NCBI RefSeq assembly: GCF_947503415.1
Contig: NZ_CANNDS010000001.1
Location: 1,274,501-1,338,500, forward strand
From: an uncultured Tateyamaria sp.
Lineage (GTDB): Bacteria; Pseudomonadota; Alphaproteobacteria; Rhodobacterales; Rhodobacteraceae
Direction: 5' to 3'
DNA length: 64,000 nt
The position numbers and the translations under genes are program-made. The notes beneath the pieces were generated by a model. It made no database searches and was not told where the DNA came from. It was given only the letters and a program-made list of their open reading frames with translations. This document shows positions 51,258 through 60,430 of the stretch, piece by piece; the stretch's first letter is position 1, and every line of letters starts with the position of its first letter.

Positions 51258-52292
51258 CTAGCCGTGTAGGTCCGTGATCACCGCGGTGCCCGGTGGCGTT
51301 GGCCCGTGCATCGCCCGCAACTCGGCGCTGGCACCCGACAGGGGCACTTCGCGCGCAACCATCGGTGTCAGGTCCACGTCGCCACGTTCGATCATCTCAA
51401 GCAATGTAGGGTACTTCCATGCGGGCATGCCGCGTGTGCCGAAGAAGGACAGTTGCTTGGTGTAGATGCCGCGCATGTTCACTTCCATCATGCCGGACCC
51501 GGCGGGCATGCCCACATGCACGTGGCGGCCAAGGATGCGCAGGCAGTCGATAGAGGCGTTGGTGGTTGCTTCGATCCCCAGCGCTTCGACCGACACATGC
51601 GCCCCGCCGCCTGTGATGTCGCGGATCGCTTCGGCTGCGTCCGTTGTGGTGGCGTTTACGGCGGCATCCGCCCCAAGGCTTTGGGCGTGCGTCAGTTTTT
51701 CCTCGACGACATCGACCACAATGACTTGCGCGCCCAGCATCTTGGCCAACAACAGCGTGGCAAGGCCGATGCCGCCGGTGCCATGCACGGCCACCCATTC
51801 GCCTGCGCGGACATTGGCCCGGTCCGTCAGCGCGTGCCATGCTGTGGTGACGCGGCACCCGAGGCCAGCGGCGAGACCGGGGGTCATTGTGTCGGGCAGA
51901 TGGACCAGATTGTGATCGAAGGGGACGGCGACGTATTCGGCGTAGGCACCGGGCGTGCCGAAGCCGGGCACGATCTGGTTTTCGCAGGTGTTGGACACGC
52001 CTGTATGGCAGGCAGGGCAGTCACCGCAGGACAGGATGAAGGGCGCGATCAGGCGGTCGCCGATCTTGTGTTTGGCGCTTGCCCCGGCCTCGACCACGGT
52101 TCCGCAGTATTCGTGGCCCAGTATCGACCCGTTCTGCACCTTGGGATGTTCGCCGGTCCAGCCGTGGTAGTCGGAGCGGCACACGCCGCACGCCGCGACT
52201 TCCATAACGACGCCGTTGTCGGGGCAGGATGGGTCTGGCACCGTCTCGATCGACAGGTCCTGGCCAAAGGATCGGACAACAGCGGCACGCAT
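51258..52292 (-). CDS. Zinc-dependent alcohol dehydrogenase (MDR family)
   Basis: The 344-residue enzyme has catalytic zinc ligands in CGVCRSDYHGW (Cys37) and GHEYCG (about 59-64). The four structural-zinc cysteines are in CGDCPACHTGVSNTC (about residues 89-103). A Rossmann motif GTGGIGLA follows. It oxidises an alcohol with NAD(P), but the substrate is unknown. No operon partner lies on this strand. It is divergent from the iron-binding protein gene. Confidence 0.88.
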   Translation of the reverse strand: MRAAVVRSFGQDLSIETVPDPSCPDNGVVMEVAACGVCRSDYHGWTGEHPKVQNGSILGHEYCGTVVEAGASAKHKIGDRLIAPFILSCGDCPACHTGVSNTCENQIVPGFGTPGAYAEYVAVPFDHNLVHLPDTMTPGLAAGLGCRVTTAWHALTDRANVRAGEWVAVHGTGGIGLATLLLAKMLGAQVIVVDVVEEKLTHAQSLGADAAVNATTTDAAEAIRDITGGGAHVSVEALGIEATTNASIDCLRILGRHVHVGMPAGSGMMEVNMRGIYTKQLSFFGTRGMPAWKYPTLLEMIERGDVDLTPMVAREVPLSGASAELRAMHGPTPPGTAVITDLHG

Positions 52293-52439
52293 TTCTACAC
52301 CTCGTGAAACGGATCACGGCAAGCTGTAGCGGCAAATGCATTGAACGCAAAAGGGAAAAGGTCGTGCAAATAATTCCCGACTAATTTGATCAGAAAGACT
52401 TGCGTTGCGCTGCGACTCCTGTAATTGACTGTTTCAGTA

Positions 52440-52452
52440 AGAATTAGATTCT
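52440..52452. promoter_or_regulatory. Candidate iron-responsive operator
   Basis: AGAAT-TAG-ATTCT is a perfect 13-base inverted repeat, 20 bases before the start of the iron-binding protein gene. It resembles AGAA/TTCT half-sites of alphaproteobacterial iron boxes (Irr), but the spacing differs. Assignment is tentative. Confidence 0.35.
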
Positions 52453-52472
52453 GGATAGAACGGAGACCTTCC

Positions 52473-53492
52473 ATGACTGCCAAAACACCGTTTGTTGCCC
52501 TTGCCGCGGTTGCCATCACGGCCACCAGCGCGGTCGCCGAAGGTGAGTTGAACCTGTATTCGTCACGCCATTACGACACAGATGAACGGCTGTACTCGGA
52601 TTTCACCGACGCCACCGGGATCACCATCAACCGGATCGAAGGCAAGGCGGACGAGCTGATTGCACGCATGCAGGCCGAGGGGGCCAACTCTCCTGCAGAC
52701 ATCCTGCTGACCGTCGATACATCTCGTTTGGAGCGGGCCAAGGACGCAGGCGTGTTGCAGTCCATCGACAGTGACGTACTGGAAACGCGCATTCCTGCTA
52801 ACTTGCAAGACGCCGACAATCAGTGGTTCGGCTTCAGCCAGCGCGCGCGCATCATTTTTTACGACAAGACCGACGTGACCAACCCGCCCACCACATATGT
52901 GGACCTGGCGGACCCTGCATATGAAGGTCAGGTCTGCCACCGCTCATCCTCGAACGTGTATTCGCAGACATTGTTGGCCGCCGTGATCCAGAACCACGGT
53001 GAAGAAGCCGCAAAAAGCTGGGCACAAGGCGTTGTGAACAACTTTGCCCGCGCACCGCAGGGTGGCGATACCGACCAGCTGCGTGGCTTGGTATCGGGCG
53101 AGTGCGATATCTCGATCTCCAACACGTACTATTTCGCGCGCGCCGTCCGTCGCGATGTAGATGGTTTGCCCGCCGACGCCCGCGCGAACATTGGATGGGT
53201 GTTTCCCGCACAGAATGCCGAAGGTGCGCATATGAACCTGTCGGGTGGTGGCGTTGCCGCCAACGCACCCAACCGAGACAACGCAGTCAAGTTCATGGAG
53301 TATCTCGCCAGCGATCAGGCACAGCAGTACTTTTCAGCCGGGAATGACGAGTATCCGGCAGTGCCCGGTGTTGGCCTCAGCCCTTCGGTTGCAAGCCTTG
53401 GACTGTTCCGCTCCGACGCCGTGAACCTGAGCGAAGTGGCAAAGAACGTTCCTGCGGCTCAGAAGATCTTCAACGAAGTTGGTTGGGAATAA
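52473..53492 (+). CDS. Iron(III) ABC transporter substrate-binding protein
   Basis: The 339-residue precursor has a signal peptide (residues 1-22, ending SAVA). It is an FbpA/FutA-type binding protein: LNLYSSRHYDTDERLYSDF near the N-terminus, QRARIIFYDK and the paired tyrosines in ISNTYYFARAV (about residues 211-221), which bind Fe(III). GGAG precedes the ATG. No permease or ATPase gene is adjacent, so partners must be elsewhere. A strong terminator follows. Confidence 0.9.
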   Translation: MTAKTPFVALAAVAITATSAVAEGELNLYSSRHYDTDERLYSDFTDATGITINRIEGKADELIARMQAEGANSPADILLTVDTSRLERAKDAGVLQSIDSDVLETRIPANLQDADNQWFGFSQRARIIFYDKTDVTNPPTTYVDLADPAYEGQVCHRSSSNVYSQTLLAAVIQNHGEEAAKSWAQGVVNNFARAPQGGDTDQLRGLVSGECDISISNTYYFARAVRRDVDGLPADARANIGWVFPAQNAEGAHMNLSGGGVAANAPNRDNAVKFMEYLASDQAQQYFSAGNDEYPAVPGVGLSPSVASLGLFRSDAVNLSEVAKNVPAAQKIFNEVGWE

Positions 53493-53516
53493 CGCTTCGT
53501 TCTTTGAAAACGTCGA

Positions 53517-53545
53517 AAGGCGCGGTTCGAAGCCGCGCCTTTTTC
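53517..53545 (+). terminator. Rho-independent terminator of the iron-binding protein gene
   Basis: AAGGCGCGG (53517-53525), loop TTCGAAG, CCGCGCCTT (53533-53541), then TTTC. The stem is 9 bp with a T-rich tail. Confidence 0.9.
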
Positions 53546-53675
53546 TTATTTCGATCAGGCATTGGGACTACGCTGCGGCCGTTCCAGTGTCTGACAGAGC
53601 ACCTTTGCGTGCGGCCAATTGATTTTGCACTTCTGCCGCTTAGCTTGTCGTCCGAGGCGAGCGCGCAAGAGGCAC

Positions 53676-55007
53676 ATGACCAATCACTCACAAACTTCGC
53701 GGCCCCTTGCCGTCCCGTCCGGGCGTGTGTCGCGGATAGGTCGCATGGGCGTACTGGCGGCTGGCGTAGCGGGGCGCATGGCGCTGGATGGCGCGCGCCA
53801 ATGGGGGCAGGGCGGTCGCCCTGCAGCGCGCGATTTGCTTTTGACCTCTGCCAATATGCGCCACATTGCCGATGAGCTTGCGCGAATGCGCGGTGCTGCG
53901 ATGAAGATTGGCCAATTGGTATCGATGGATACAGGCGACGTGTTGCCGCCAGAGTTGGCTGAGATCATGGCGCGGTTGCGAGCTGACGCTGACTTCATGC
54001 CGCCCAAACAGCTGCGTGACGTGCTGGATGCGGAATGGGGCGCAGGCTGGCGCTCTCAATTTGCGCAGTTCGATGTTCGCCCAATCGCCGCTGCTTCGAT
54101 TGGGCAGGTGCATAGGGCAAGGCTGCCGGATGGCACCGAATTGGCGATCAAGGTCCAATACCCAGGCATCGCCCACAGCATCGACAGTGATGTTGCCAAT
54201 ATCGGGCGACTGATCCGATTGTCCGGCCTTTTGCCACAGGGGTTCGAACTGGATCCCTATCTTGACGAAGCCCGGGCGCAACTGAAGGAAGAAGCGGACT
54301 ACCGGGCCGAAGCAGCGCATCTTGAAACCTTTGGAGCGCTCTTGCGGGATGACCCGACTTTCACGCTCCCCCAACTGAACAAGGCGCTGACCACCGGCAA
54401 GGTGTTGGCAATGACCTATGTTCCGTCGGACCCGATAGAGACGCTTGTGCATGCCCCGCAAGAGCAGCGCGATCTGGCGATGCACCACTTGTGTGACCTC
54501 ATGCTACGCGAGTTGTTTGTCTTCGCCACCATGCAGACCGACCCGAACTTTGCCAACTATCGCTATGACCAAACGAACGAACGTATCGTATTGTTGGATT
54601 TCGGTGCGACCCGAGCGGTGCCTGCATCCCTTTCGTCCCAAATGCGCGCACTGATGCGGGCAGGGATGGAAGGGCAACGTGATGACGTTGCGCGCCTTGT
54701 GGCAGATATGGGGTTGGTGCCGCATACGGTGCCAGAACGGTTTGCGACCCGCATCATCGACATGGTCATGCTGGTGTTCGACGTGATCCGCGCCGATCCT
54801 GTTCTTGACCTTGGTACATCCGACCTGTCTCGGCGTTTGCAACGCGCGGGTGAAGCGCTTGCGGCAGACGGCTTTGTCCCACCGCCAGTGCCGATGGGTT
54901 TGCTTTACATTCAGCGTAAGGTGGCCGGCATGTTCCTATTGGCATCTCGGCTGCGTGCGCGCCTGCCAGTCACCGCACTGGTTCGTTCCTATCTGGAGCA
55001 GGAATGA
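53676..55007 (+). CDS. ABC1-family atypical kinase/ATPase (UbiB/AarF-like)
   Basis: The 443-residue protein carries the UbiB-family hallmarks: MRGAAMKIGQ (KxGQ motif, about residues 71-80), the alanine-rich loop AAASIGQVHRA (about 139-149), LAIKVQYPG (catalytic Lys) and LLDFGATR (metal-binding DFG, about 307-314). The family supports coenzyme Q or lipid metabolism by ATPase activity. It starts an operon with an AttEFGH-like system (ATGA overlap). It is shorter than UbiB and lacks the C-terminal membrane anchors. Confidence 0.87.
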   Translation: MTNHSQTSRPLAVPSGRVSRIGRMGVLAAGVAGRMALDGARQWGQGGRPAARDLLLTSANMRHIADELARMRGAAMKIGQLVSMDTGDVLPPELAEIMARLRADADFMPPKQLRDVLDAEWGAGWRSQFAQFDVRPIAAASIGQVHRARLPDGTELAIKVQYPGIAHSIDSDVANIGRLIRLSGLLPQGFELDPYLDEARAQLKEEADYRAEAAHLETFGALLRDDPTFTLPQLNKALTTGKVLAMTYVPSDPIETLVHAPQEQRDLAMHHLCDLMLRELFVFATMQTDPNFANYRYDQTNERIVLLDFGATRAVPASLSSQMRALMRAGMEGQRDDVARLVADMGLVPHTVPERFATRIIDMVMLVFDVIRADPVLDLGTSDLSRRLQRAGEALAADGFVPPPVPMGLLYIQRKVAGMFLLASRLRARLPVTALVRSYLEQE

Positions 55008-55675
55008 AAACCAAAGCGCAGATTTTGCATTTGAGTGGCGTGGAAAAGTCGTTCGATGGGGCTGATGGCCCCGTACCCATACTGCGTGGGGTCGATCTGT
55101 CCCTTGCTGCCGGAGAAACGTTGGCGCTGACAGGTGAGTCCGGAAGCGGAAAAAGCACCCTGTTGCACATCGCGGGCGGGCTGGAGATGGCTGATGCGGG
55201 TGCCGTCCACGTGGCCGGTCATGATTTGACCGGGATGTCCGACACCCAACGAGCCGCTGTGCGTTGCACGGAGGTGGCCGTGGTGTTCCAACAGTTCAAC
55301 CTGATCCCGTCGCTGACGGTTGCCGACAACATCAGCTTTCAAGCGCGTCTTGCGGGCCGGGTGGACGGTGAATTTGTCGCTGATCTTGCGCGCAAACTGG
55401 GTCTGACGGAACAGATGCGCAAATACCCCGAAGCGCTGTCCGGTGGTCAGCAGCAACGCGTGGCCATTGCGCGGGCCATCGCGGCCCGCCCCAAGGTTTT
55501 GTTGGCCGATGAGCCGACAGGAAACCTTGACGAAAGCACGGCCGCCGACGTGCTGGGTCAATTGTTGGCTCTGGTGGCCGAGACCGGCGCGGGATTGATG
55601 CTTGTCACCCATTCACCGGCCATCGCAGCGCGCATGGACCGCCAATTGCATCTGAGCAAAGGGCGCGTGGCGTGA
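55004..55675 (+). CDS. ABC transporter ATPase, AttE/LolD-like
   Basis: The 223-residue ATPase has Walker A GESGSGKST (about residues 43-51), signature LSGGQQQRVAIARA (about 145-158) and Walker B LLADEPTGNLD (about 165-175), typical of the LolD/MacB branch. These ATPases drive FtsX-like mechanotransmission permeases. It overlaps the ABC1-type gene (ATGA) and the permease gene (GTGA). With the lipocalin-like gene this matches Agrobacterium AttEFGH. Confidence 0.9.
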   Translation: MKTKAQILHLSGVEKSFDGADGPVPILRGVDLSLAAGETLALTGESGSGKSTLLHIAGGLEMADAGAVHVAGHDLTGMSDTQRAAVRCTEVAVVFQQFNLIPSLTVADNISFQARLAGRVDGEFVADLARKLGLTEQMRKYPEALSGGQQQRVAIARAIAARPKVLLADEPTGNLDESTAADVLGQLLALVAETGAGLMLVTHSPAIAARMDRQLHLSKGRVA

Positions 55676-58050
55676 CGCGCGCATGCCTTGCGGCTTTGAT
55701 GTCTTATTGGCGGCGGAATCCGTTGCAGTTATTTGCATTTCTGACCGGTCTGGCCCTTGCGACGGCGTTGTGGTCGGGCGTGCAAGCCATCAACGCCGAG
55801 GCGCGCGCCAGCTATGATGCCGCCGCCGCGACATTGGGAGAGGGTCAGTTCGATCAGATCGCCCCGCGTGTCGGAGATACGATTGCACAAGCTGACTATC
55901 TGTCCTTGCGTCGGCAGGGCTGGCTCGTGTCACCCATTATCGAGGGCGATTTGGGCGGTGTCAGGCTTTTGGGTTTTGATCCGTTGTCTTCACCTGCTGG
56001 CTTTGGCGTTGGGCAGGTCGCAGGCACCGGTGACTTGGGGGCCTTTCTGAACCCTGGACAGCTTTTCGCCAATGCAGAGACTGCGGCGCAGTTGGTTGTG
56101 AGTGTCCCGGTTGTCATCGACCCAACCATTGCACCGGGTATTGCCGTCGGGGACATCGGCGTGGTGCAACGCTTGCTCGGACGCTCGGATATCTCTCGGC
56201 TTCTGGTGCAGTCCGATCAGCCGATGCAACGCCCTGAACTCAGTGACGTGGCACCTCACCTGCGTCTGCAAGCAGCAGGTCAGACGGCCGATATGGGTGA
56301 GTTGACGGACAGCTTCCACTTGAACCTGACCGCTTTCGGATTGCTCAGCTTTGCTGTTGGCTTGTTCATTGTCTACAGCACCATCGGCCTCGCGTTTGAA
56401 CAGCGGCGTGGCATGGTTCGGACCTTGCGCGCGCTGGGTGTGCCCCTATCGCGCCTGATCAGCCTTATGGTGGCCGAGGTGCTGCTGCTAGCGTTTGTCG
56501 GCGCGAGCATTGGGATCGTGCTGGGATATGCCATTGCCGCGCTTCTGTTGCCCGATGTGGCGATGACCTTGCGCGGGCTCTATGGCGCTGAGGTGGCGGG
56601 GACGCTGCAATTCCGTTTCTCGTGGTGGGGATCGGGATTGGCCATCGCGGTGATCGGGGCTGTGGCTGCGGCAGGCATCCGTCTGTTGCAGATTGCGCGG
56701 ATGCCGCTTTTGGCTAGCGCCCGCCCACGTGCATGGGCCATGACATCGGTTCGGGCGCAGCGCGTGCAGGCGATCTGTGCCGGGATACTTTTGGGCGGTG
56801 CATGTGTTTTGGCGCTGGCAGGGCAAGGCCTCACGGCCGGATTTGCGCTGCTGGGCTGTTTCTTGGTCGGTGCGGCGCTTCTCTTGCCGCTCTTGGTGCG
56901 CCCTGTTCTGACGCTTGCCGAACGCGTGGCTAAAGGCCCAGTGGCGCGCTGGTTCTGGGCGGATACGCGCCAGCAATTGCCGGGCCTCAGCCTTGCTTTG
57001 ATGGCGCTGCTCTTGGCGATTTCGGCGAATATCGGAGTGGCAACCATGGTGTCGAGCTTTCGGCTGACCTTTGTCGCTTTTCTGGATCAAAGGTTGGCGC
57101 CCGAATTGTATGTCGAGGCCGCAGATGAGGCGCAGGCCTACGCCATCGAGGATGGCATGATGGCGCAAGGGGTGACGGTGTTGCCGCTGCTCACGGTCGA
57201 GACTGAAGTTGCGGATCTGCCTGCCCGACTGTTTGGCGTGCGCGTCGGGCCGACATATCGTGAGAATTGGAAGTTCCTTGATGCCGTGCCTGATGCATGG
57301 GACCAGGTGAACGCCGGTCAGGCGGCCGTCACCAATGAACAACTGGCCAGGCGCGCCAACCTTTGGGTTGGGGATGATATCGACATCGCACCGGGCTTGT
57401 CCTTGCCCATTGCAGCCATCGTTGCCGACTATGGCAATCCGCGTGGGCAGGTTGTTGTGTCGGAGGCGCTGTTTCGCGACCTGCACCCTGATGTGACGCC
57501 TCGCCAATTCGGACTGCGTACAGATGATCCGGTTGCGGCGCGGCACGTTCTGACCTCAGATTTGGGCGTAGACGATGGGGCAATCACGGATCAGGCGGCG
57601 CTCAAGGCATTTTCGCTGCAAGTGTTCGAGCGCACTTTTACCGTCACCGCCGCACTGAACGTCCTCACCATGGCCGTCGCTGGCTTTGCCATGCTGATGA
57701 GCTTGCTGACGCTTGCCGACCTGCGGGTGCCTCAATTGGCTCCGGTCTGGGCGCTCGGGCTGACACGGCGCAGGATCGGGCGGTTGGAATTGCTTCGAGC
57801 GGTTGTGTTCGCTGTCGTCGTATGCCTGTTCGCGCTGCCGGTGGGGCTGGGGCTTGCATGGGTTCTGCTGGCCATCATCAATGTCGAGGCATTTGGTTGG
57901 CGCCTGCCCATGTTCCTTTTCCCCTTGGATTACGCACGCCTTGGACTCTACGCCATGTTGGCCGCTGTGGCGGCTGCCGTTTGGCCTGCGGTCCGGCTGA
58001 TGCGGACACCACCAAGTGCGCTGCTCAAGGTTTTTGCCCATGAACGTTAA
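55672..58050 (+). CDS. FtsX-like permease (AttF/AttG-type, fused)
   Basis: This 792-residue membrane protein has an N-terminal helix (about 20-37), a large periplasmic domain (about 40-215), a block of three or four helices (about 220-355), a second block near 360-460, another periplasmic domain (about 475-650) and C-terminal helices. The layout is two FtsX units in one chain, where Agrobacterium uses separate AttF and AttG. Translation starts at GTG 55672 in a GTGA overlap. Likely role: lipid or lipoprotein export, with AttE and AttH. Confidence 0.88.
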   Translation: MTRACLAALMSYWRRNPLQLFAFLTGLALATALWSGVQAINAEARASYDAAAATLGEGQFDQIAPRVGDTIAQADYLSLRRQGWLVSPIIEGDLGGVRLLGFDPLSSPAGFGVGQVAGTGDLGAFLNPGQLFANAETAAQLVVSVPVVIDPTIAPGIAVGDIGVVQRLLGRSDISRLLVQSDQPMQRPELSDVAPHLRLQAAGQTADMGELTDSFHLNLTAFGLLSFAVGLFIVYSTIGLAFEQRRGMVRTLRALGVPLSRLISLMVAEVLLLAFVGASIGIVLGYAIAALLLPDVAMTLRGLYGAEVAGTLQFRFSWWGSGLAIAVIGAVAAAGIRLLQIARMPLLASARPRAWAMTSVRAQRVQAICAGILLGGACVLALAGQGLTAGFALLGCFLVGAALLLPLLVRPVLTLAERVAKGPVARWFWADTRQQLPGLSLALMALLLAISANIGVATMVSSFRLTFVAFLDQRLAPELYVEAADEAQAYAIEDGMMAQGVTVLPLLTVETEVADLPARLFGVRVGPTYRENWKFLDAVPDAWDQVNAGQAAVTNEQLARRANLWVGDDIDIAPGLSLPIAAIVADYGNPRGQVVVSEALFRDLHPDVTPRQFGLRTDDPVAARHVLTSDLGVDDGAITDQAALKAFSLQVFERTFTVTAALNVLTMAVAGFAMLMSLLTLADLRVPQLAPVWALGLTRRRIGRLELLRAVVFAVVVCLFALPVGLGLAWVLLAIINVEAFGWRLPMFLFPLDYARLGLYAMLAAVAAAVWPAVRLMRTPPSALLKVFAHER

Positions 58051-59080
58051 GGTGCTTTGCCTACTTGTCCTGTTCCCCATCGCAGCATTGGCCCAAGGGT
58101 TTGCCGGATTGGGCACGGATGCGGACGGCTTCGCCGTGCCCCAGCCCGAACCTGAATTCAATTTCCCCGCTGACCATGGCCCACACCCCGACTACCGCAT
58201 CGAATGGTGGTACCTTACCGCCAATCTACAAGCGGCGGATGGCACGGCGTATGGTCTGCAATGGACACTGTTTCGCTCCGCCCTCGCGCCCGGAGAAGGG
58301 GAGGGCTGGACCTCTCCTCAGGTATGGTTCGCCCATGCGGCCGTGACCACACCCAGCCATCACTTTGCTACCGAACGTTTTGCGCGGGGTGGCATTGGAT
58401 TGGCGGGTGTCGAGCATGCGCCCTTTCGGGCGTGGATCGACGAATGGGCGCTTGAGGGACCGGATTTCGACACGCTGAGCTTGCGCGCTCAGGGGGCTGA
58501 TTTTGCGTATGACATGAATTTGCAGGCACAAGGGCCATTGGTATTTCACGGGCAACGCGGATTTTCCGTCAAATCTGCGGAGGGACAGGCGAGCTATTAT
58601 TACTCGCAGCCGTTTTACCAGATCGCGGGGACGCTCATGCTGCCCGATGGCCCGGTTGACGTGTCGGGCAGTGCGTGGCTGGATCGGGAATGGTCATCGC
58701 AACCTTTGTCGGACACTCAATCGGGGTGGGACTGGTTCTCCCTCTCCTTCGAGGACGGGAACAAGCTGATGGGTTTTCAACTTCGCCAACGCGATGGGTC
58801 GACCTACAGCGCGTCGACATGGATCGGGCCAGATGGCACCACAACGGCTTATCCTGATGGTGCTTTTGTGGCTGACCCACTGACGCAAAGCCGTGTGGTC
58901 GGACGGGATGTACCGACGACATGGCGGGTCCAATTGGCAGATCGTGGTGTTGACGTAGAGGTTGATGCCGTGAACCCGAATGCGTGGATGCCACTGAGCA
59001 TCCCTTATTGGGAAGGGCCGGTGACGATGTCCGGCAGCCATGAAGGTGTCGGATATCTGGAGATGACAGGCTATGAGTGA
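58040..59080 (+). CDS. AttH/CrtC-like lipocalin-fold protein
   Basis: The 346-residue precursor has a signal peptide (residues 1-18, ending AALAQ) and two lipocalin-like domains. The family motifs HPDYRIEWWYLTANL (in parts, about residues 49-63) and GSAWLDREWSSQ (about 213-224) mark the AttH/carotenoid 1,2-hydratase-like group. It probably handles a lipid in the periplasm with the adjacent ABC system. It overlaps the permease gene by 11 bases and the next gene by 8. Confidence 0.87.
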   Translation: MNVKVLCLLVLFPIAALAQGFAGLGTDADGFAVPQPEPEFNFPADHGPHPDYRIEWWYLTANLQAADGTAYGLQWTLFRSALAPGEGEGWTSPQVWFAHAAVTTPSHHFATERFARGGIGLAGVEHAPFRAWIDEWALEGPDFDTLSLRAQGADFAYDMNLQAQGPLVFHGQRGFSVKSAEGQASYYYSQPFYQIAGTLMLPDGPVDVSGSAWLDREWSSQPLSDTQSGWDWFSLSFEDGNKLMGFQLRQRDGSTYSASTWIGPDGTTTAYPDGAFVADPLTQSRVVGRDVPTTWRVQLADRGVDVEVDAVNPNAWMPLSIPYWEGPVTMSGSHEGVGYLEMTGYE

Positions 59081-59627
59081 TCCAAACGATCTGGCGGCTT
59101 TCCTTGCAAGTGCATGGCAGCACTTGGGTCGTGGTGTGGCCGATGGCCGCTCGCCCGCGCGCTATCCGACATTTGCAACCGTGTCGCCCGATGGCCTGCC
59201 CGAATTGCGCACAGTTGCACTTCGTCGCGCGTCTCAAACCGATGGGATGGTCGAGGTGCATACGGACATTGTGACGCCCAAGGTCCAATCCTTGCGGGCC
59301 TTGCCCAAGGCCGCGCTGCACGTGTGGCTGCCCAAGGCGGATCTGCAAATACGGCTGACGACGACGGTGGAGATCCTGACCGGCGAAACGGTGGAAATCG
59401 CTTGGGCGAGTGTCCCGCCGGCGTCTCGCGTGTCCTACGGAACCGAGCCTGACCCCGGCACTGAAATTGATGACGTGTACGCCTACACAAAGCCGCCCGT
59501 GCGGGACCGTTTTGCCGTCTTGCGGTGCCGCATCGATCACATCGATCTCGTGGAACTGGGAGAGCGTCACCGAAGGGCAGAATTCACACGAGAAACAGAG
59601 TGGCTGGGTTCCTGGTTGGCACCTTAG
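59073..59627 (+). CDS. Pyridoxamine 5'-phosphate oxidase-family flavoprotein
   Basis: The 184-residue protein has the FMN-binding split-barrel pattern: ARYPTFATVSPDGLPELRTVALRR (in parts, about residues 29-52) and VHTDIVTPKVQSLRALP. Family members bind FMN or F420, and the exact activity is unknown. It is the last gene of the ABC1-Att operon, starting 8 bases inside attH. It converges on the creatininase operon. Confidence 0.85.
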   Translation: MSDPNDLAAFLASAWQHLGRGVADGRSPARYPTFATVSPDGLPELRTVALRRASQTDGMVEVHTDIVTPKVQSLRALPKAALHVWLPKADLQIRLTTTVEILTGETVEIAWASVPPASRVSYGTEPDPGTEIDDVYAYTKPPVRDRFAVLRCRIDHIDLVELGERHRRAEFTRETEWLGSWLAP

Positions 59628-59641
59628 GCTGCTGTGAAGTA

Positions 59642-60430
59642 TCAGAACGCCCGGTTTGCCGGCGCGTCCGGAACAGGCATCGCGACCATCTTTTGTGCCA
59701 GCGCCACGCACCCGTTCGCCTGATGCGCGGCGAGGGTATGACCCTTTTCTGCAGTGGCCAAGTGGGCCTCTCCGACCACCCCGCTGTCAGACAGGTCAGA
59801 TGCGATCCAGCCATACGAAATCGGGCCAATTGGCGGGATCAGTGAACCCTCAGCCGTTGATCTGAAATCGCGCGCTGCCGACATGTCTACCGTGTCGGGC
59901 CGGAAGGCCAGCATGAGGGACGTTTCACTGTCGCCACCATGTATGCCGTAGGTATTCTCTTGCGCGCTGAACAGCCCATCCGGCGCACCGAACGATCCCC
60001 ATTGCGTCTTGACCGCCAGCATCCCGGCGCGCACCCGCAATTCGCGCGACAGGATCGAGATCAGGTCAAGATTGCCGCCGTGTGAATTCACGATCATCAG
60101 CTTCTTGAGACCTGCGCGCGCAACCGACAGGCCTATTTCCGTCCATGCTTTCAAGGCCGTCTCGGCGGTCAGCGTACACGTGCCCGCCGCCCATAGATGT
60201 TCGTTGGACTTGCCGATGGCCTGCACGGGCAGGATCAAAAGGTCGAGATCATCCGGGCAGGCCTTGCGCACTGCGTTCAACATGCCCTCGGCAATCAACG
60301 TGTCGGTCCCTACGGGCAAATGTGGTCCGTGCTGCTCAATCGCGGCTGTGGGCAGAACGGCTATGGTCTTTGCAGGGTCCAGCCCCTCGAATTCGGGCAT
60401 CCGCAGGTCGGCCCAGTCACGCGCACTCAT
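59642..60430 (-). CDS. Creatininase-family amidohydrolase
   Basis: The 262-residue protein has the creatininase metal motifs: EQHGPHLPVGTD (about residues 32-43), VNSHGGNLDL (about 113-122) and GIHGGDSETS (about 160-169). Members hydrolyse creatinine or remove formyl groups from pterin or flavin precursors; others act in peptide-cofactor maturation. Substrate here is unknown. It is the last gene of a translationally coupled operon with oxidoreductases, overlapping the oxygenase gene by 4 bases. Confidence 0.88.
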   Translation of the reverse strand: MSARDWADLRMPEFEGLDPAKTIAVLPTAAIEQHGPHLPVGTDTLIAEGMLNAVRKACPDDLDLLILPVQAIGKSNEHLWAAGTCTLTAETALKAWTEIGLSVARAGLKKLMIVNSHGGNLDLISILSRELRVRAGMLAVKTQWGSFGAPDGLFSAQENTYGIHGGDSETSLMLAFRPDTVDMSAARDFRSTAEGSLIPPIGPISYGWIASDLSDSGVVGEAHLATAEKGHTLAAHQANGCVALAQKMVAMPVPDAPANRAF

